A DNA stretch of 13,850 bases from assembly GCA_937877455.1 (NCBI GenBank), contig CALFIU010000106.1, positions 1 through 13,850 of the forward strand, read 5' to 3'. Under the pieces are notes generated by a model. It saw nothing but the letters and a program-made list of their open reading frames with translations. It had not been told where the DNA came from and did no database searches. This DNA comes from an uncultured Bacteroidales bacterium (GTDB lineage: Bacteria; Bacteroidota; Bacteroidia; Bacteroidales; UBA3824). The position numbers were made by a program, and so were the translations under genes. Of the stretch, positions 1 through 6,973 are shown in pieces; position 1 is the stretch's first letter; each line of letters opens with the position of its first letter.

Positions 1-131
1 CAGCCATCCGTCATATTCACGAAAAGCGTTATACGGGCAAGTTGCAAAATTACTCTGGCAACCTAATCCTCGTCGGCATCAATTACGACAAGGACACCAA
101 AACGCACGACTGTAAAATAGAGAATTTGTGA
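1..131 (+). CDS. C-terminal fragment of PD-(D/E)XK nuclease / AAA-ATPase-like family protein
   Basis: The window opens inside this gene. The reading frame that starts at base 3 gives 42 residues and ends in TGA at 129-131. The tail carries a YTGKLQNYSGNLILVGINYD-type stretch followed by CKIENL. This resembles the end of the large Bacteroidetes proteins that join an AAA-ATPase-like domain to a C-terminal PD-(D/E)XK nuclease domain, in which a strand reading like 'ILVGINFD' precedes a final 'DWKIE' motif. Those proteins are abundant, often multicopy and of unknown role. No catalytic residue lies within the visible part, so the family call rests on the tail pattern only. The base composition is clearly richer in G and C than the cluster that follows on the opposite strand, which suggests that the two have different histories. 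Confidence 0.65.
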   Translation, partial: AIRHIHEKRYTGKLQNYSGNLILVGINYDKDTKTHDCKIENL

Positions 132-160
132 TAAAGTTCGACTTCCTCAAGGAGTCTGTT

Positions 161-796
161 TTACGATTGAGTGTCAGCGAAAGAACTCTCAATAATTGTA
201 AGAATGAAGTGTAAAATAAAAGCCCCTACAAAAAAACTTCCGTGGAGAGCGATTAATTCGGATTTTGTCATTTCCAACATTTTTTTGACATTTTCCCGAT
301 TAATTTGCTTAAAATTGTTTGTAATATTATTATCAACTACAAATTTTACAAACTCTTTAAGTTTTTCTTTATTGTTCCAATCTGCAAAAAGGTATTGCGT
401 TAAAAATACTTTATTATTGTAGCCGTGAACTTTTTGCCCGAATGTCAAATCTTTCCAAATTTTCTTGCCACCGTTTCCGTAATAATTAATTTTAAAATTC
501 TCTAACGATTTTTCGATTTTTATCTTTTTGTTAAACAACAAATAATTAATAATCAGTATATTATCTTTTATTTTTATCTCATAAATATATTTATGCGCAA
601 TAAAAATCGGGCGGATTAATGTTATGAGCAGAGGTATGCAACATATTACTGCTAAAACAAAAAAATTCAATTTTCCCGATAATATTGGAACAATACAACA
701 AACTATATAGTAAAACATTAATCCAAGGTTTCCCCATGAAAATAATATTTTTACATATCGCTTAAAAAATGATATTTTAGGTAAGGTGAATGTCAT
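161..796 (-). CDS. Hypothetical membrane protein with PH-like beta region
   Basis: This 211-residue protein belongs to no family I can name with certainty. Two hydrophobic segments lie near the N terminus (about residues 22-41 and 44-66). They are followed by a beta-rich stretch (about 70-105, with alternating patterns such as YEIKIKDNILIINY and KKIKIEKSLENFKINYY). A third hydrophobic segment lies at about 186-204 near the C terminus. Two membrane helices followed by a beta-rich cytoplasmic part recalls bacterial PH-domain membrane proteins, but this is a structural guess. The ATG at 794-796 overlaps the TGA of the upstream gene as ATGA, a 4-base overlap typical of translational coupling, so the two products are probably made together. 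Composition is very AT-rich. A decayed copy of its region around residues 155-170 lies at 1964-2032. Confidence 0.6.
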   Translation of the reverse strand: MTFTLPKISFFKRYVKILFSWGNLGLMFYYIVCCIVPILSGKLNFFVLAVICCIPLLITLIRPIFIAHKYIYEIKIKDNILIINYLLFNKKIKIEKSLENFKINYYGNGGKKIWKDLTFGQKVHGYNNKVFLTQYLFADWNNKEKLKEFVKFVVDNNITNNFKQINRENVKKMLEMTKSELIALHGSFFVGAFILHFILTIIESSFADTQS

Positions 797-1389
797 TTTA
801 ATGATTGTTCAACAGAATACTCCATATTAATAATACTAAGGATATTATCTAAATGTTCAATAGATTTTACATCTTTCAAGTTCAAACAAATTCCGCCTTC
901 TATAATTGTCAATGCAGTTGTAATATATTTCTTTTCTATATTATCATTATCATTTGCTATTACAACTAATCCAATAGTTGCATTTAAATAATTACCTGGA
1001 ATCTTATCTAATAATTTTTGCTTGTCTTTATCGGACAGTTTTATTATGATACTCACGGTATTAGAAGCAATAGAGTATGTTGCGGATATGATACTGAAAG
1101 TATTTTGTAATATTGGTCGTATATTGGTAAAATTACCATATCTAATTGTTGCTGTAATTGCAATAACTGCCGCTAAAATTGCAAATGCAGGCATTGCATA
1201 TTTTTGCAATTCATTCCAAAGCATATAACCTATTTCGTCTAAATCCTTTTTCAAACTATTCGCCGGAATATAGTCCAAAGGTAATTCATACCATTTTTTA
1301 TCGTTCGGAAATTTTACATAATAAGCATATCCGTGTTCATTATCGCAGGGCGAAATCAAATATTTTACATTGTTCTTTAACAAAAGCAA
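793..1389 (-). CDS. Hypothetical membrane protein, true 5' end uncertain
   Basis: The frame from a TTG at 1387-1389 gives 198 residues of unrecognised family. It shows one strong hydrophobic segment (about residues 65-85, MPAFAILAAVIAITATI) and a weaker apolar stretch after it. The soluble C-terminal part ends at a TGA that overlaps the next gene's ATG. The TTG is unlikely to be the real start. The same frame stays open for 49 more codons upstream (1390-1536), and that stretch reads like protein (for example VYWKYEKTPKVYRGRKLL) but holds no ATG, GTG or TTG. The first in-frame stop upstream is the TAA at 1537-1539, which is itself the stop of the 1537-1818 gene in the same frame. Either the gene uses a rare start such as the ATT at 1504-1506, or the two parts are one gene broken by a stop. 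Confidence 0.5.
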   Translation of the reverse strand: MLLLKNNVKYLISPCDNEHGYAYYVKFPNDKKWYELPLDYIPANSLKKDLDEIGYMLWNELQKYAMPAFAILAAVIAITATIRYGNFTNIRPILQNTFSIISATYSIASNTVSIIIKLSDKDKQKLLDKIPGNYLNATIGLVVIANDNDNIEKKYITTALTIIEGGICLNLKDVKSIEHLDNILSIINMEYSVEQSLK

Positions 1390-1536
1390 AACACAATTGT
1401 TTTTGTAATACGCATCATCAAAAACAAAATGCGCTTTGTATGTTAAAAGTTTTCTTCCGCGATATACTTTGGGTGTTTTTTCATACTTCCAATATACCGT
1501 GACAATTTTTAAATAATTCTCTTGCGGCGGATTATT

Positions 1537-1818
1537 TTATCTCGATGCGTAAAAATTTGGTGTTTTTATAAAAATTTCTTCGCTAACTTTTCGATATTTT
1601 ATTGCGCCGACTGCTGCACCTATTGCAGCCCCACCTATTGAAAATGCCAACAAATCAGAAAACAATTTTTTGTCTTTCGATATAGCCGTTTTACACACTC
1701 CCAAAAGCACTCCTAATTGCAAATACTGTTTTATTTCATCATTTATAGCATTTTGTCTGTCAGAAACTTGTGTCTTTTCTACATGTTTGATTTCTTTACT
1801 TAAATTTTTCTGTAGCAT
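1537..1818 (-). CDS. Small hypothetical protein with glycine-rich membrane helix
   Basis: This is a 93-residue frame with an ATG at 1816-1818. The first half is charged and probably helical. Residues about 53-73 (LLAFSIGGAAIGAAVGAIKY) form a hydrophobic glycine/alanine-zipper helix of the kind that packs or oligomerises in membranes. No family is recognised. Its TAA at 1537-1539 lies in the same frame as the open stretch that continues into the next gene, so reading through this one codon would give a single protein of about 341 residues. It is the first gene of the AT-rich cluster on this strand. No clear promoter was seen; the region upstream is nearly all A and T. Confidence 0.45.
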   Translation of the reverse strand: MLQKNLSKEIKHVEKTQVSDRQNAINDEIKQYLQLGVLLGVCKTAISKDKKLFSDLLAFSIGGAAIGAAVGAIKYRKVSEEIFIKTPNFYASR

Positions 1819-2089
1819 AATTTTATATTAAAATGATAAATTTATTAAATTTTGTTAAAAATCGTGGTCAATCTTTGTTTCATTTTAATTTTAAATGACA
1901 ATATGTCATATATTGATAAAAAAAAGTACTAACGAGGAATATTTGTCAGTGTCAAAATGTCATTTACACATTTTTCCAATCAATTTGTTTAAAATTGTTT
2001 GTATCTACTATTTGATAAATGAAAAATTGTTTTCAACCAAAAAGAATTTCTTAAAAATGAATTTTTTGTTGAATGCGAAAGAAAATAAT
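1819..2089. other. Non-coding, AT-rich stretch
   Basis: Apart from the decayed fragment at 1964-2032, I see no supported gene here. A 70-codon frame on + from 1895 has low-complexity composition and overlaps the fragment in antisense, so it is not annotated. No tRNA, promoter box or strong hairpin was recognised before the terminator at 2090. Confidence 0.5.
1964..2032 (-). pseudogene. Decayed fragment related to the 161-796 gene
   Basis: On the minus strand, bases 1968-2002 match bases 288-322 of the 161-796 gene at 31 of 35 positions, and all four differences are transitions. In the matching frame the fragment reads TNNFKQIDWKNV before a stop, against TNNFKQINRENV in the intact gene. A few residues further upstream are also similar (KQFF...IVD against KEFV...VVD) before another stop at 2033-2035. 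About 22 codons remain. The simplest reading is an eroded duplicate of the neighbouring gene or of a relative. The sequence is AT-rich and the match is short, so chance is not fully excluded. Confidence 0.45.
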
Positions 2090-2140
2090 AAAACGAGGTT
2101 ATTCTAAAATTTGTTTCTATTATTAGAATAACCTCGTTTT
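2090..2140 (-). terminator. Long-stem transcription terminator after the exchanger gene
   Basis: Perfect 17-bp inverted repeat: AAAACGAGGTTATTCTA at 2090-2106 and its complement at 2124-2140, with a 17-base loop. It starts 12 bases after the exchanger stop. Read on the minus strand, the stem ends in TTTT and continues T-rich (ATTATTTTC). The sequence is nearly symmetric, so it may also stop transcription arriving on +. Confidence 0.8.
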
Positions 2141-2152
2141 GTTGAGTATGTT

Positions 2153-3118
2153 TTAGTTGCCGCTTGTAATTACCATATAGGTTATATAACTTACATATCC
2201 TGTTATCATTATTGCGCCTTCTATTCTGTTAACCGACATTTTGCTGTGTGCAAATATCCAAAGCAAAAATCCTGATATTAGCAGAGTTGTAAGGTCGAAA
2301 ATAGTTATGTTTCCCAACGGTAGTGGTGATACACATGCACTTGCGCCAAGAATCCAAAAAATGTTGAAAATATTACTTCCTATTGCGTTTCCGATAACAA
2401 TGCCAGAATTGTGTTTACGAGCAGCGGCTATTGCAGTGGCCAATTCTGGAAGAGATGTACCAGCAGCAACTATGGTAAGTCCAATTACCGATTCGCTAAC
2501 ACCCATAAAACGTGCAATTTCGCATGCTCCATCAACAAAAAGTTCTCCGCCTCCAATAAGCCCTGCTAATCCTAAAACAATAAAAACCAAACATTTCCAT
2601 AGAGGAAAGTCCTTGGTTGGTTCTGTGTCGCTGTCTTCGGGATTTTTGTCATGTGCAATAGAAAGTGTGTAGGTTATAAAAACGGCAAAAAAGCCAAGTA
2701 GAAGTATTCCTTCGCTACGTGTTATTATGTTTTGTTGACCGTTGTCAAACAAAATGTCGTTGGCCATTGCAAAAAGTACAATTGAGGCTAATATCGTAAA
2801 TGGAATATCTTTTCCAACGGTTGATTTGCTTACTGATATTGGTGCTACAACAGCTGCACAGCCAACAAGCATTAACGTATTGAAAATATTACTACCCACA
2901 ACGTTTCCTATGGCAAGTTCTGCACTACCTTTTATTGACGAAATCATGCTAATAACAAATTCTGGCATTGATGTACCAAATGCTACTACAGTTAGTCCTA
3001 TTACAATGTCAGAAATGTTAAATTTTGCGGCTAATGACGATGCTCCGTCTGTAAGTTTGTCGGCACCTATCAGTATTAGCGCGATGCCTCCCACTAAAAA
3101 CAAAATTGCTAAAAGCAT
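2153..3118 (-). CDS. CaCA-family calcium/sodium antiporter (YrbG-like)
   Basis: This is an inner-membrane antiporter of the Ca2+:cation (CaCA) superfamily, expected to exchange Ca2+ or another cation against Na+, K+ or H+. The 321 residues are close to the usual length for the bacterial YrbG type. The two inverted alpha-repeats that form the ion site are both intact: GTSMPE at 48-53 with GNVVGSNIFN at 71-80, and GTSLPE at 220-225 with GNAIGSNIFN at 243-252. The acidic residues E53 and E225 are the expected ion ligands. About ten hydrophobic segments are visible, and a polar acidic loop near 155-172 separates the halves. The ATG at 3116-3118 lies 10 bases after the stop of the TPR-like gene, so the two are probably co-transcribed. 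The ion specificity cannot be read from the sequence. Confidence 0.92.
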   Translation of the reverse strand: MLLAILFLVGGIALILIGADKLTDGASSLAAKFNISDIVIGLTVVAFGTSMPEFVISMISSIKGSAELAIGNVVGSNIFNTLMLVGCAAVVAPISVSKSTVGKDIPFTILASIVLFAMANDILFDNGQQNIITRSEGILLLGFFAVFITYTLSIAHDKNPEDSDTEPTKDFPLWKCLVFIVLGLAGLIGGGELFVDGACEIARFMGVSESVIGLTIVAAGTSLPELATAIAAARKHNSGIVIGNAIGSNIFNIFWILGASACVSPLPLGNITIFDLTTLLISGFLLWIFAHSKMSVNRIEGAIMITGYVSYITYMVITSGN

Positions 3119-3128
3119 TTTCTTAATG

Positions 3129-4097
3129 TTATAAGTTTATAATTCTATTAATTTTATATCTCAGTAAATATACAGAATGTTTAAAATTGTATTTTGAAAA
3201 AAATGGTGGTTTGTGTCCAATTTCATCGCAGTAGTCTGCGTATGCTTTAACTATGTAAATACTTGCGCGTTTAAATAGTTTTTCTTTATAAAGTGATGTG
3301 GCTATGTTGTAGTAACACTCGTATTTTTTGTAAAGGTTTATGTTTTTGTTGTTGTCAACAATATCCATAGCTTTAAAAGCATAACTTTTTGCAAGTTGGT
3401 ATGCGTGTAGTTTTTCGTATGCCGACGACATAACTTCGTAACAGCGTTCCATAGCTCGTTTTCTTATTCTCGAATAGGGGTTGTCGTTGTACATGTTTTC
3501 GCATTTTTGACCAGTGGCCACGGCTTCGGAATATTTTCCAGAGGCTTGTAGTGCCATGGCAAGGCTTGAATAGCAATCGCACATATCATCGCTACTATCA
3601 TCTATTTGTTTTTGCCATTTAATAGCTAACTTAGAATAAGTTAGTGCTTTTTCGTTTTGTTTTAGTTGGTTGCAATAACGCGAAAAATTGCGAGCCAATT
3701 GAGAAATGAGTAAACTCGGTTTTTTTATATTTTGTAAGATGTTGTTGGCCACTTGTTCGTATTCAAAGTGTTTTTTTGAATATTCAGGACGAGAAAAATA
3801 TAAACTTACTTTTTCTGCCAATTTTTTAAAATAATGTAGTTCTGGTTTTTTTATAGAATAAAGCAACTTTATCCTACTTTTGGGCATTATATATTTGCCT
3901 TCTGTAACATTAAGCCAACCTTTTAATGCTAATCCATGGAGAGTGTCAAAAAATTTTAAACCTTCTTCGGTATCGCTCCTCATATCGAACATCAAAAAAA
4001 TATGTTTTGCCGAATGCCACGATTCTGGCAATAGCGAAATTGTATATAAAATAGATTTTTCGCCAAAACTAAGTACTTGATAATTAACTGTTAACAT
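3129..4097 (-). CDS. TPR-like helical repeat protein of unknown function
   Basis: This soluble protein is not assigned to a named family. Residues up to about 90 look like a winged-helix-type alpha/beta unit (a helix-rich FGEKSILYTISLLPESW segment, then LHGLALKGWLNVTEGKYIM, which resembles the wing of a helix-turn-helix fold). After about residue 125, paired amphipathic helices with TPR-like signatures follow (for example LKQNEKALTYSKLAIKW, ALQASGKYSEAVATG, YQLAKSYAFKAMDIV). A winged helix plus TPR is seen in regulators and in STAND-type proteins, but no ATPase motif is present. I prefer the ATG at 4095-4097 (322 residues). The frame can start at a TTG at 4116-4118, but a -7 box at 4129-4136 would place the transcript start almost on that TTG. 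The gene leads a likely operon with the exchanger. Confidence 0.7.
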   Translation of the reverse strand: MLTVNYQVLSFGEKSILYTISLLPESWHSAKHIFLMFDMRSDTEEGLKFFDTLHGLALKGWLNVTEGKYIMPKSRIKLLYSIKKPELHYFKKLAEKVSLYFSRPEYSKKHFEYEQVANNILQNIKKPSLLISQLARNFSRYCNQLKQNEKALTYSKLAIKWQKQIDDSSDDMCDCYSSLAMALQASGKYSEAVATGQKCENMYNDNPYSRIRKRAMERCYEVMSSAYEKLHAYQLAKSYAFKAMDIVDNNKNINLYKKYECYYNIATSLYKEKLFKRASIYIVKAYADYCDEIGHKPPFFSKYNFKHSVYLLRYKINRIINL

Positions 4098-4128
4098 TTT
4101 CGCGCATATTTTTTCCAAAAAAACTTTT

Positions 4129-4136
4129 CAAAAATA
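4129..4136 (-). promoter_or_regulatory. Putative -7 box for the TPR-like gene
   Basis: On the minus strand these bases read TATTTTTG, matching the Bacteroidetes -7 consensus TAnnTTTG. The ATG at 4097 lies about 30 bases downstream. No clear TTTG -33 box was found. It sits back to back with the tRNA promoter on the other strand. Confidence 0.4.
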
Positions 4137-4149
4137 AAAAAAATAATAA

Positions 4150-4157
4150 TACATTTG
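4150..4157 (+). promoter_or_regulatory. Putative -7 box for tRNA-Leu
   Basis: These bases read TACATTTG, fitting TAnnTTTG, 22 bases before the first base of the tRNA. A precise -33 TTTG is not present; only a T-run (4125-4128) lies at about the right distance. Confidence 0.45.
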
Positions 4158-4179
4158 CATTGTAAAAATAAAAAAAATT

Positions 4180-4261
4180 GCCCGGGTGGCGAAATTGGTA
4201 GACGCGCTGGTTTCAGGTTCCAGTGCCGCGAGGCTTGCAGGTTCGATTCCTGTCCCGGGTA
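4180..4261 (+). tRNA. tRNA-Leu (anticodon CAG)
   Basis: The 82-base gene folds as a class II tRNA. The acceptor stem is GCCCGGG with CCCGGGT (4180-4186 with 4254-4260), closing in a G-U pair, with discriminator A at 4261. The D region is GGCGAAATTGGTAGACGC. The anticodon loop 4212-4218 has CAG at 4214-4216, which reads the leucine codon CUG. The long variable arm has a GCC/GGC stem closed by a GCGA loop. The T arm is GCAGG/CCTGT around TTCGATT. CCA is not encoded, as is common in Bacteroidetes. The lowest anticodon-stem pair (4211 with 4219) is a U-U mismatch. Confidence 0.97.
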
Positions 4262-4339
4262 CGATTCTTTTTTTATCTCAGATTAAAATTCCATGTATTT
4301 TATTTTTTTGAAAAAAATTTTTCAATCATATTATAAAAA

Positions 4340-4363
4340 AGAGGAAGTCAAAAGGCTTCCTCT
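4340..4363 (-). terminator. Rho-independent terminator of the aromatic operon
   Basis: An 8-bp stem (AGAGGAAG at 4340-4347 with CTTCCTCT at 4356-4363) surrounds an 8-base loop. On the minus strand the stem is followed by TTTTTATAAT. It lies 27 bases after the aroD stop and so ends the operon. It also separates it from the tRNA gene transcribed on +. Confidence 0.85.
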
Positions 4364-4389
4364 AAATATTTAGTTCTTAGTAATTATTA

Positions 4390-5022
4390 CTAAAAATATT
4401 TCATCAAGTTAGATATTTCTTTTTCAGAAATCTGTCCGGGGGCGGTTGCGTTACCAAAATTTGCCGATACGTAAGTAAATGGCGCACCACAATACAACGA
4501 TGCCAATCGAGAAATTTTGCCTTTTTCTCCCATTCCAAAAGCTACAATGTTTTCGTCGAGATTGTAGAGTGAAAGTAGTTTTGCATTGTCTTGTGGAAAA
4601 TTTACTTTGCATGCTATTTTAACACAGTCGGCACCGTAGTTTACGCATTTTTCTACAATAGCTTGAAGTTCGTCAAAATCTGGCGTTTCTTCAAAATTGT
4701 GGTAAGAGATTATCATCTTGCAAGTTGTATTTTTGCAAGCAAGTTTTATTCTTGCGGCAATTTCTTGTCCACGCTCTATTTCCACATCTACATAATCTGC
4801 TCCTGATTTTATTGCGGTTTCGAGCATGGCAATAGAAGTTGGTTCGTCAAAAGCTCCAGGACGACATGTTGCAATGTAACTCACATCCTTGTTGGAAAGC
4901 ATTTTTTCCAAATCGTTGCAAGTGGGTTTTACAAGGTCTATGCGCAACTCAGCGTACTTGCTGTTTCCGAGTTGTTTTAATGCATTTTCTGTGCCTTGTG
5001 CCGAAAGACATACGTAAAGCAT
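4390..5022 (-). CDS. aroD: Type I 3-dehydroquinate dehydratase
   Basis: The enzyme converts 3-dehydroquinate to 3-dehydroshikimate, the third step of the shikimate pathway, in the cytoplasm. Type I enzymes form a Schiff base. The expected residues are present: E25-R27-D29 in the ELRID strand, general acid/base H108 in ISYHNFEETP, the Schiff-base lysine K135 in DCVKIACK, R172 in GKISRLAS, and Q197 in APGQ near the C terminus. At 210 residues it is shorter than the roughly 250 of the E. coli enzyme, but it has every active-site block, so it should be a compact functional form. It is the last gene of the operon, 12 bases after the DAHP synthase stop, with the terminator just beyond. Confidence 0.93.
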   Translation of the reverse strand: MLYVCLSAQGTENALKQLGNSKYAELRIDLVKPTCNDLEKMLSNKDVSYIATCRPGAFDEPTSIAMLETAIKSGADYVDVEIERGQEIAARIKLACKNTTCKMIISYHNFEETPDFDELQAIVEKCVNYGADCVKIACKVNFPQDNAKLLSLYNLDENIVAFGMGEKGKISRLASLYCGAPFTYVSANFGNATAPGQISEKEISNLMKYF

Positions 5023-5034
5023 TTGTTTATCGGT

Positions 5035-6096
5035 TTAGTTTTGGTTTACTATTTTTACCTGAACGTTTATCGATTCTTGATGTATTGCTTGGAAAACTTT
5101 TGTAATAAAATCTTTGTCTAGGTTGTTTTCCTCTGCCATTTGTATGTATTTGTTGAGAATGGAGTCCCAACGTTGAGGTTGCAACACAGTCATATTGTTG
5201 TTTTTCTTGTATTTGCCAATTTTTTCCGACACAGCCATTCTACGTTTTAGCAATCGTATCAAGTCGCTGTCTATTTCGTCAATGCGGTAGCGAAGTTCGT
5301 CAAGATTTTCAAGCGAAATACCTTCTGGATTAACATGTCTAACCACCAAATTCGCCAACATTGCTTGTAAATCTTCTGGAGTTAGTTGTTGTTTTGCATC
5401 GCTCCATGCCTTGTCTGGACAGATATGGCTTTCTATCATCAAACCGTCAACATTGAGGTCGAGAGCTTTTTGCGATATTTCAAAAAGGTATTCGCGTTTT
5501 CCTGCAATGTGGCTCGGGTCGCAAATGAGAGGCAAATCTGGACGACGGCGTTTTAGTTCTATTGCCACTTGCCAAAGCGGTGCATTGCGGTAAAGGATTT
5601 TTTCGTAACTCGAAAATCCTCTGTGTATTAGTCCTATTTGTTGTATTCCAGCTTTTTCAAGCCTTTCTATAGCTCCAAGCCATAGTTCTACATCAGGATT
5701 AACTGGATTTTTTACAAACACGGGAATATCTACACCTTTGAGTGCGTCGGCAATTTCTTGCATTGCAAATGGGTTGGCTGATGTGCGAGCACCAATCCAA
5801 ATAATATCGATGCCAGATTTTAGGGCTTCGTAAACGTGTTTTACATTGGCTACTTCTGTTGATGTTAACATTCCAGTCTGTTGTTTTACTTCTCGCATCC
5901 ATTCAAGTCCAATGCTGCCTACACCTTCAAAATTTCCTGGACGTGTACGTGGTTTCCATATTCCTGCACGGAAAACTTTTATTCCTTTGGCTGATAATTG
6001 TTTTGCTGTTTCGAGTGTTTGTTCTTCGGTTTCGGCACTACAAGGTCCAGCTATAACCCATGGTCTTTTGCCAAAAACATTATTAAAATCTATCAT
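5035..6096 (-). CDS. aroF: Bifunctional DAHP synthase / chorismate mutase
   Basis: This fusion joins the first step of the shikimate pathway (phosphoenolpyruvate plus erythrose 4-phosphate to DAHP) to the chorismate-to-prephenate step. Residues 1 to about 250 are a type I-beta DAHP synthase: GPCSAE at 17-22 with metal ligand C19, KPRTRPG at 48-54, CDPSH at 192-196 with H196, E222 in MIESH and D233. Residues from about 262 are an AroQ-type chorismate mutase helix bundle. R269, R286 and K297 align with E. coli R11, R28 and K39; the position of E. coli E52 appears to be W310. In related fusions the mutase domain also mediates feedback by prephenate or chorismate, so a similar control is plausible. 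The ATG at 6094-6096 lies 12 bases after tyrA. Symbols for this fusion vary (aroF, aroA(G)). Confidence 0.94.
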   Translation of the reverse strand: MIDFNNVFGKRPWVIAGPCSAETEEQTLETAKQLSAKGIKVFRAGIWKPRTRPGNFEGVGSIGLEWMREVKQQTGMLTSTEVANVKHVYEALKSGIDIIWIGARTSANPFAMQEIADALKGVDIPVFVKNPVNPDVELWLGAIERLEKAGIQQIGLIHRGFSSYEKILYRNAPLWQVAIELKRRRPDLPLICDPSHIAGKREYLFEISQKALDLNVDGLMIESHICPDKAWSDAKQQLTPEDLQAMLANLVVRHVNPEGISLENLDELRYRIDEIDSDLIRLLKRRMAVSEKIGKYKKNNNMTVLQPQRWDSILNKYIQMAEENNLDKDFITKVFQAIHQESINVQVKIVNQN

Positions 6097-6108
6097 ATTG
6101 TTATGTGT

Positions 6109-6954
6109 TTATTTGTTCAATACTTTTTTTACTCTATTGGCATTGTTGATATAATCGGTCATACCAACGATGTCGTCGCTTTCGAGCATCTTTTTAAAAT
6201 CTTGTAGTTTTTCTATGTATGTATCCAACACCGTTGCAATGTTGCGTTGGTTGTCGTCGAATATTGGAACCCACATTTCTGCAGAGCTTTTTGCTAACCT
6301 TACTGTGCTTGCAAAACCGCCCGAGGCGAGGTTGAATATGTTTTTCTCGTTTTTTTCTTTTTCTAATACTGTTAATGCAAGTGCAAAACTGCTTATGTGC
6401 GAAATGTGAGATACATAAGCTACATGCACGTCGTGGTTTACTGAATTGAAAAACATTGGATTCATGTTTAAAGTTTCAAACATACTACGAATCGTTTGCA
6501 CTGCTTTTTCATCGCTATCTTCGGTGTCGCACATTATCAATGCTTTACCATCGAACATTCCTGAAATGGCCGACCATGGTCCTGAATTTTCTGTTCCTGC
6601 CATTGGGTGGCAAGCTACATATCTTTTCCTATTGGTATGATATTTTACGCGTTCGCAAATTGATGCTTTGGTACTTGCAACATCTATTACTATTTGGTTG
6701 TCGGAGATTTTATCTAATATTTGTGGCAATATTTTTATTGCTGCATTTACTGGTACTGCCACAATTATTATTTCGCCATTTTTTATAGCACCTTCCATAT
6801 CTACGGCTTCGTCTATTAGTCCAACTTTTTCGGCGTAGGCAAGGTGAACAGAATCTTTGTCGAAACCATAAACACGATCGGCAAACTTACGTTTTTTTAA
6901 ATCAAGAGCCATCGAACCTCCGAGAAGCCCCAAACCTATAACTGACAATTTCAT
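6109..6954 (-). CDS. tyrA: Prephenate dehydrogenase
   Basis: The enzyme oxidatively decarboxylates prephenate to 4-hydroxyphenylpyruvate, the branch leading to tyrosine. The N terminus has the Rossmann nucleotide loop GLGLLGGS at 7-14, followed by GFDKDS at the end of the second strand, which suits NAD+. The family motif HPMAGTENSG lies in the middle, and the helical dimerisation half includes SHISHISSFALA. The 281 residues are the usual length of the form without a C-terminal ACT domain, so allosteric control by tyrosine through such a domain is not expected. That leaves the operon leader as the obvious tyrosine-sensitive control. The ATG at 6952-6954 lies 19 bases after the aminotransferase stop. 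Confidence 0.93.
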   Translation of the reverse strand: MKLSVIGLGLLGGSMALDLKKRKFADRVYGFDKDSVHLAYAEKVGLIDEAVDMEGAIKNGEIIIVAVPVNAAIKILPQILDKISDNQIVIDVASTKASICERVKYHTNRKRYVACHPMAGTENSGPWSAISGMFDGKALIMCDTEDSDEKAVQTIRSMFETLNMNPMFFNSVNHDVHVAYVSHISHISSFALALTVLEKEKNEKNIFNLASGGFASTVRLAKSSAEMWVPIFDDNQRNIATVLDTYIEKLQDFKKMLESDDIVGMTDYINNANRVKKVLNK

Positions 6955-6973
6955 TTTAAAACTTTTTTTAAAA

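Noticed and set aside
140..156. Short hairpin GACTTC/GGAGTC after the nuclease-family gene as a terminator
   Set aside because: The stem is only 6 bp with one G-U, and no real U-tract follows.
1895..2107. 70-codon frame on + as a gene
   Set aside because: The composition is low in information, there is no clear start signal, and it lies antisense to the decayed fragment and runs into the terminator stem.
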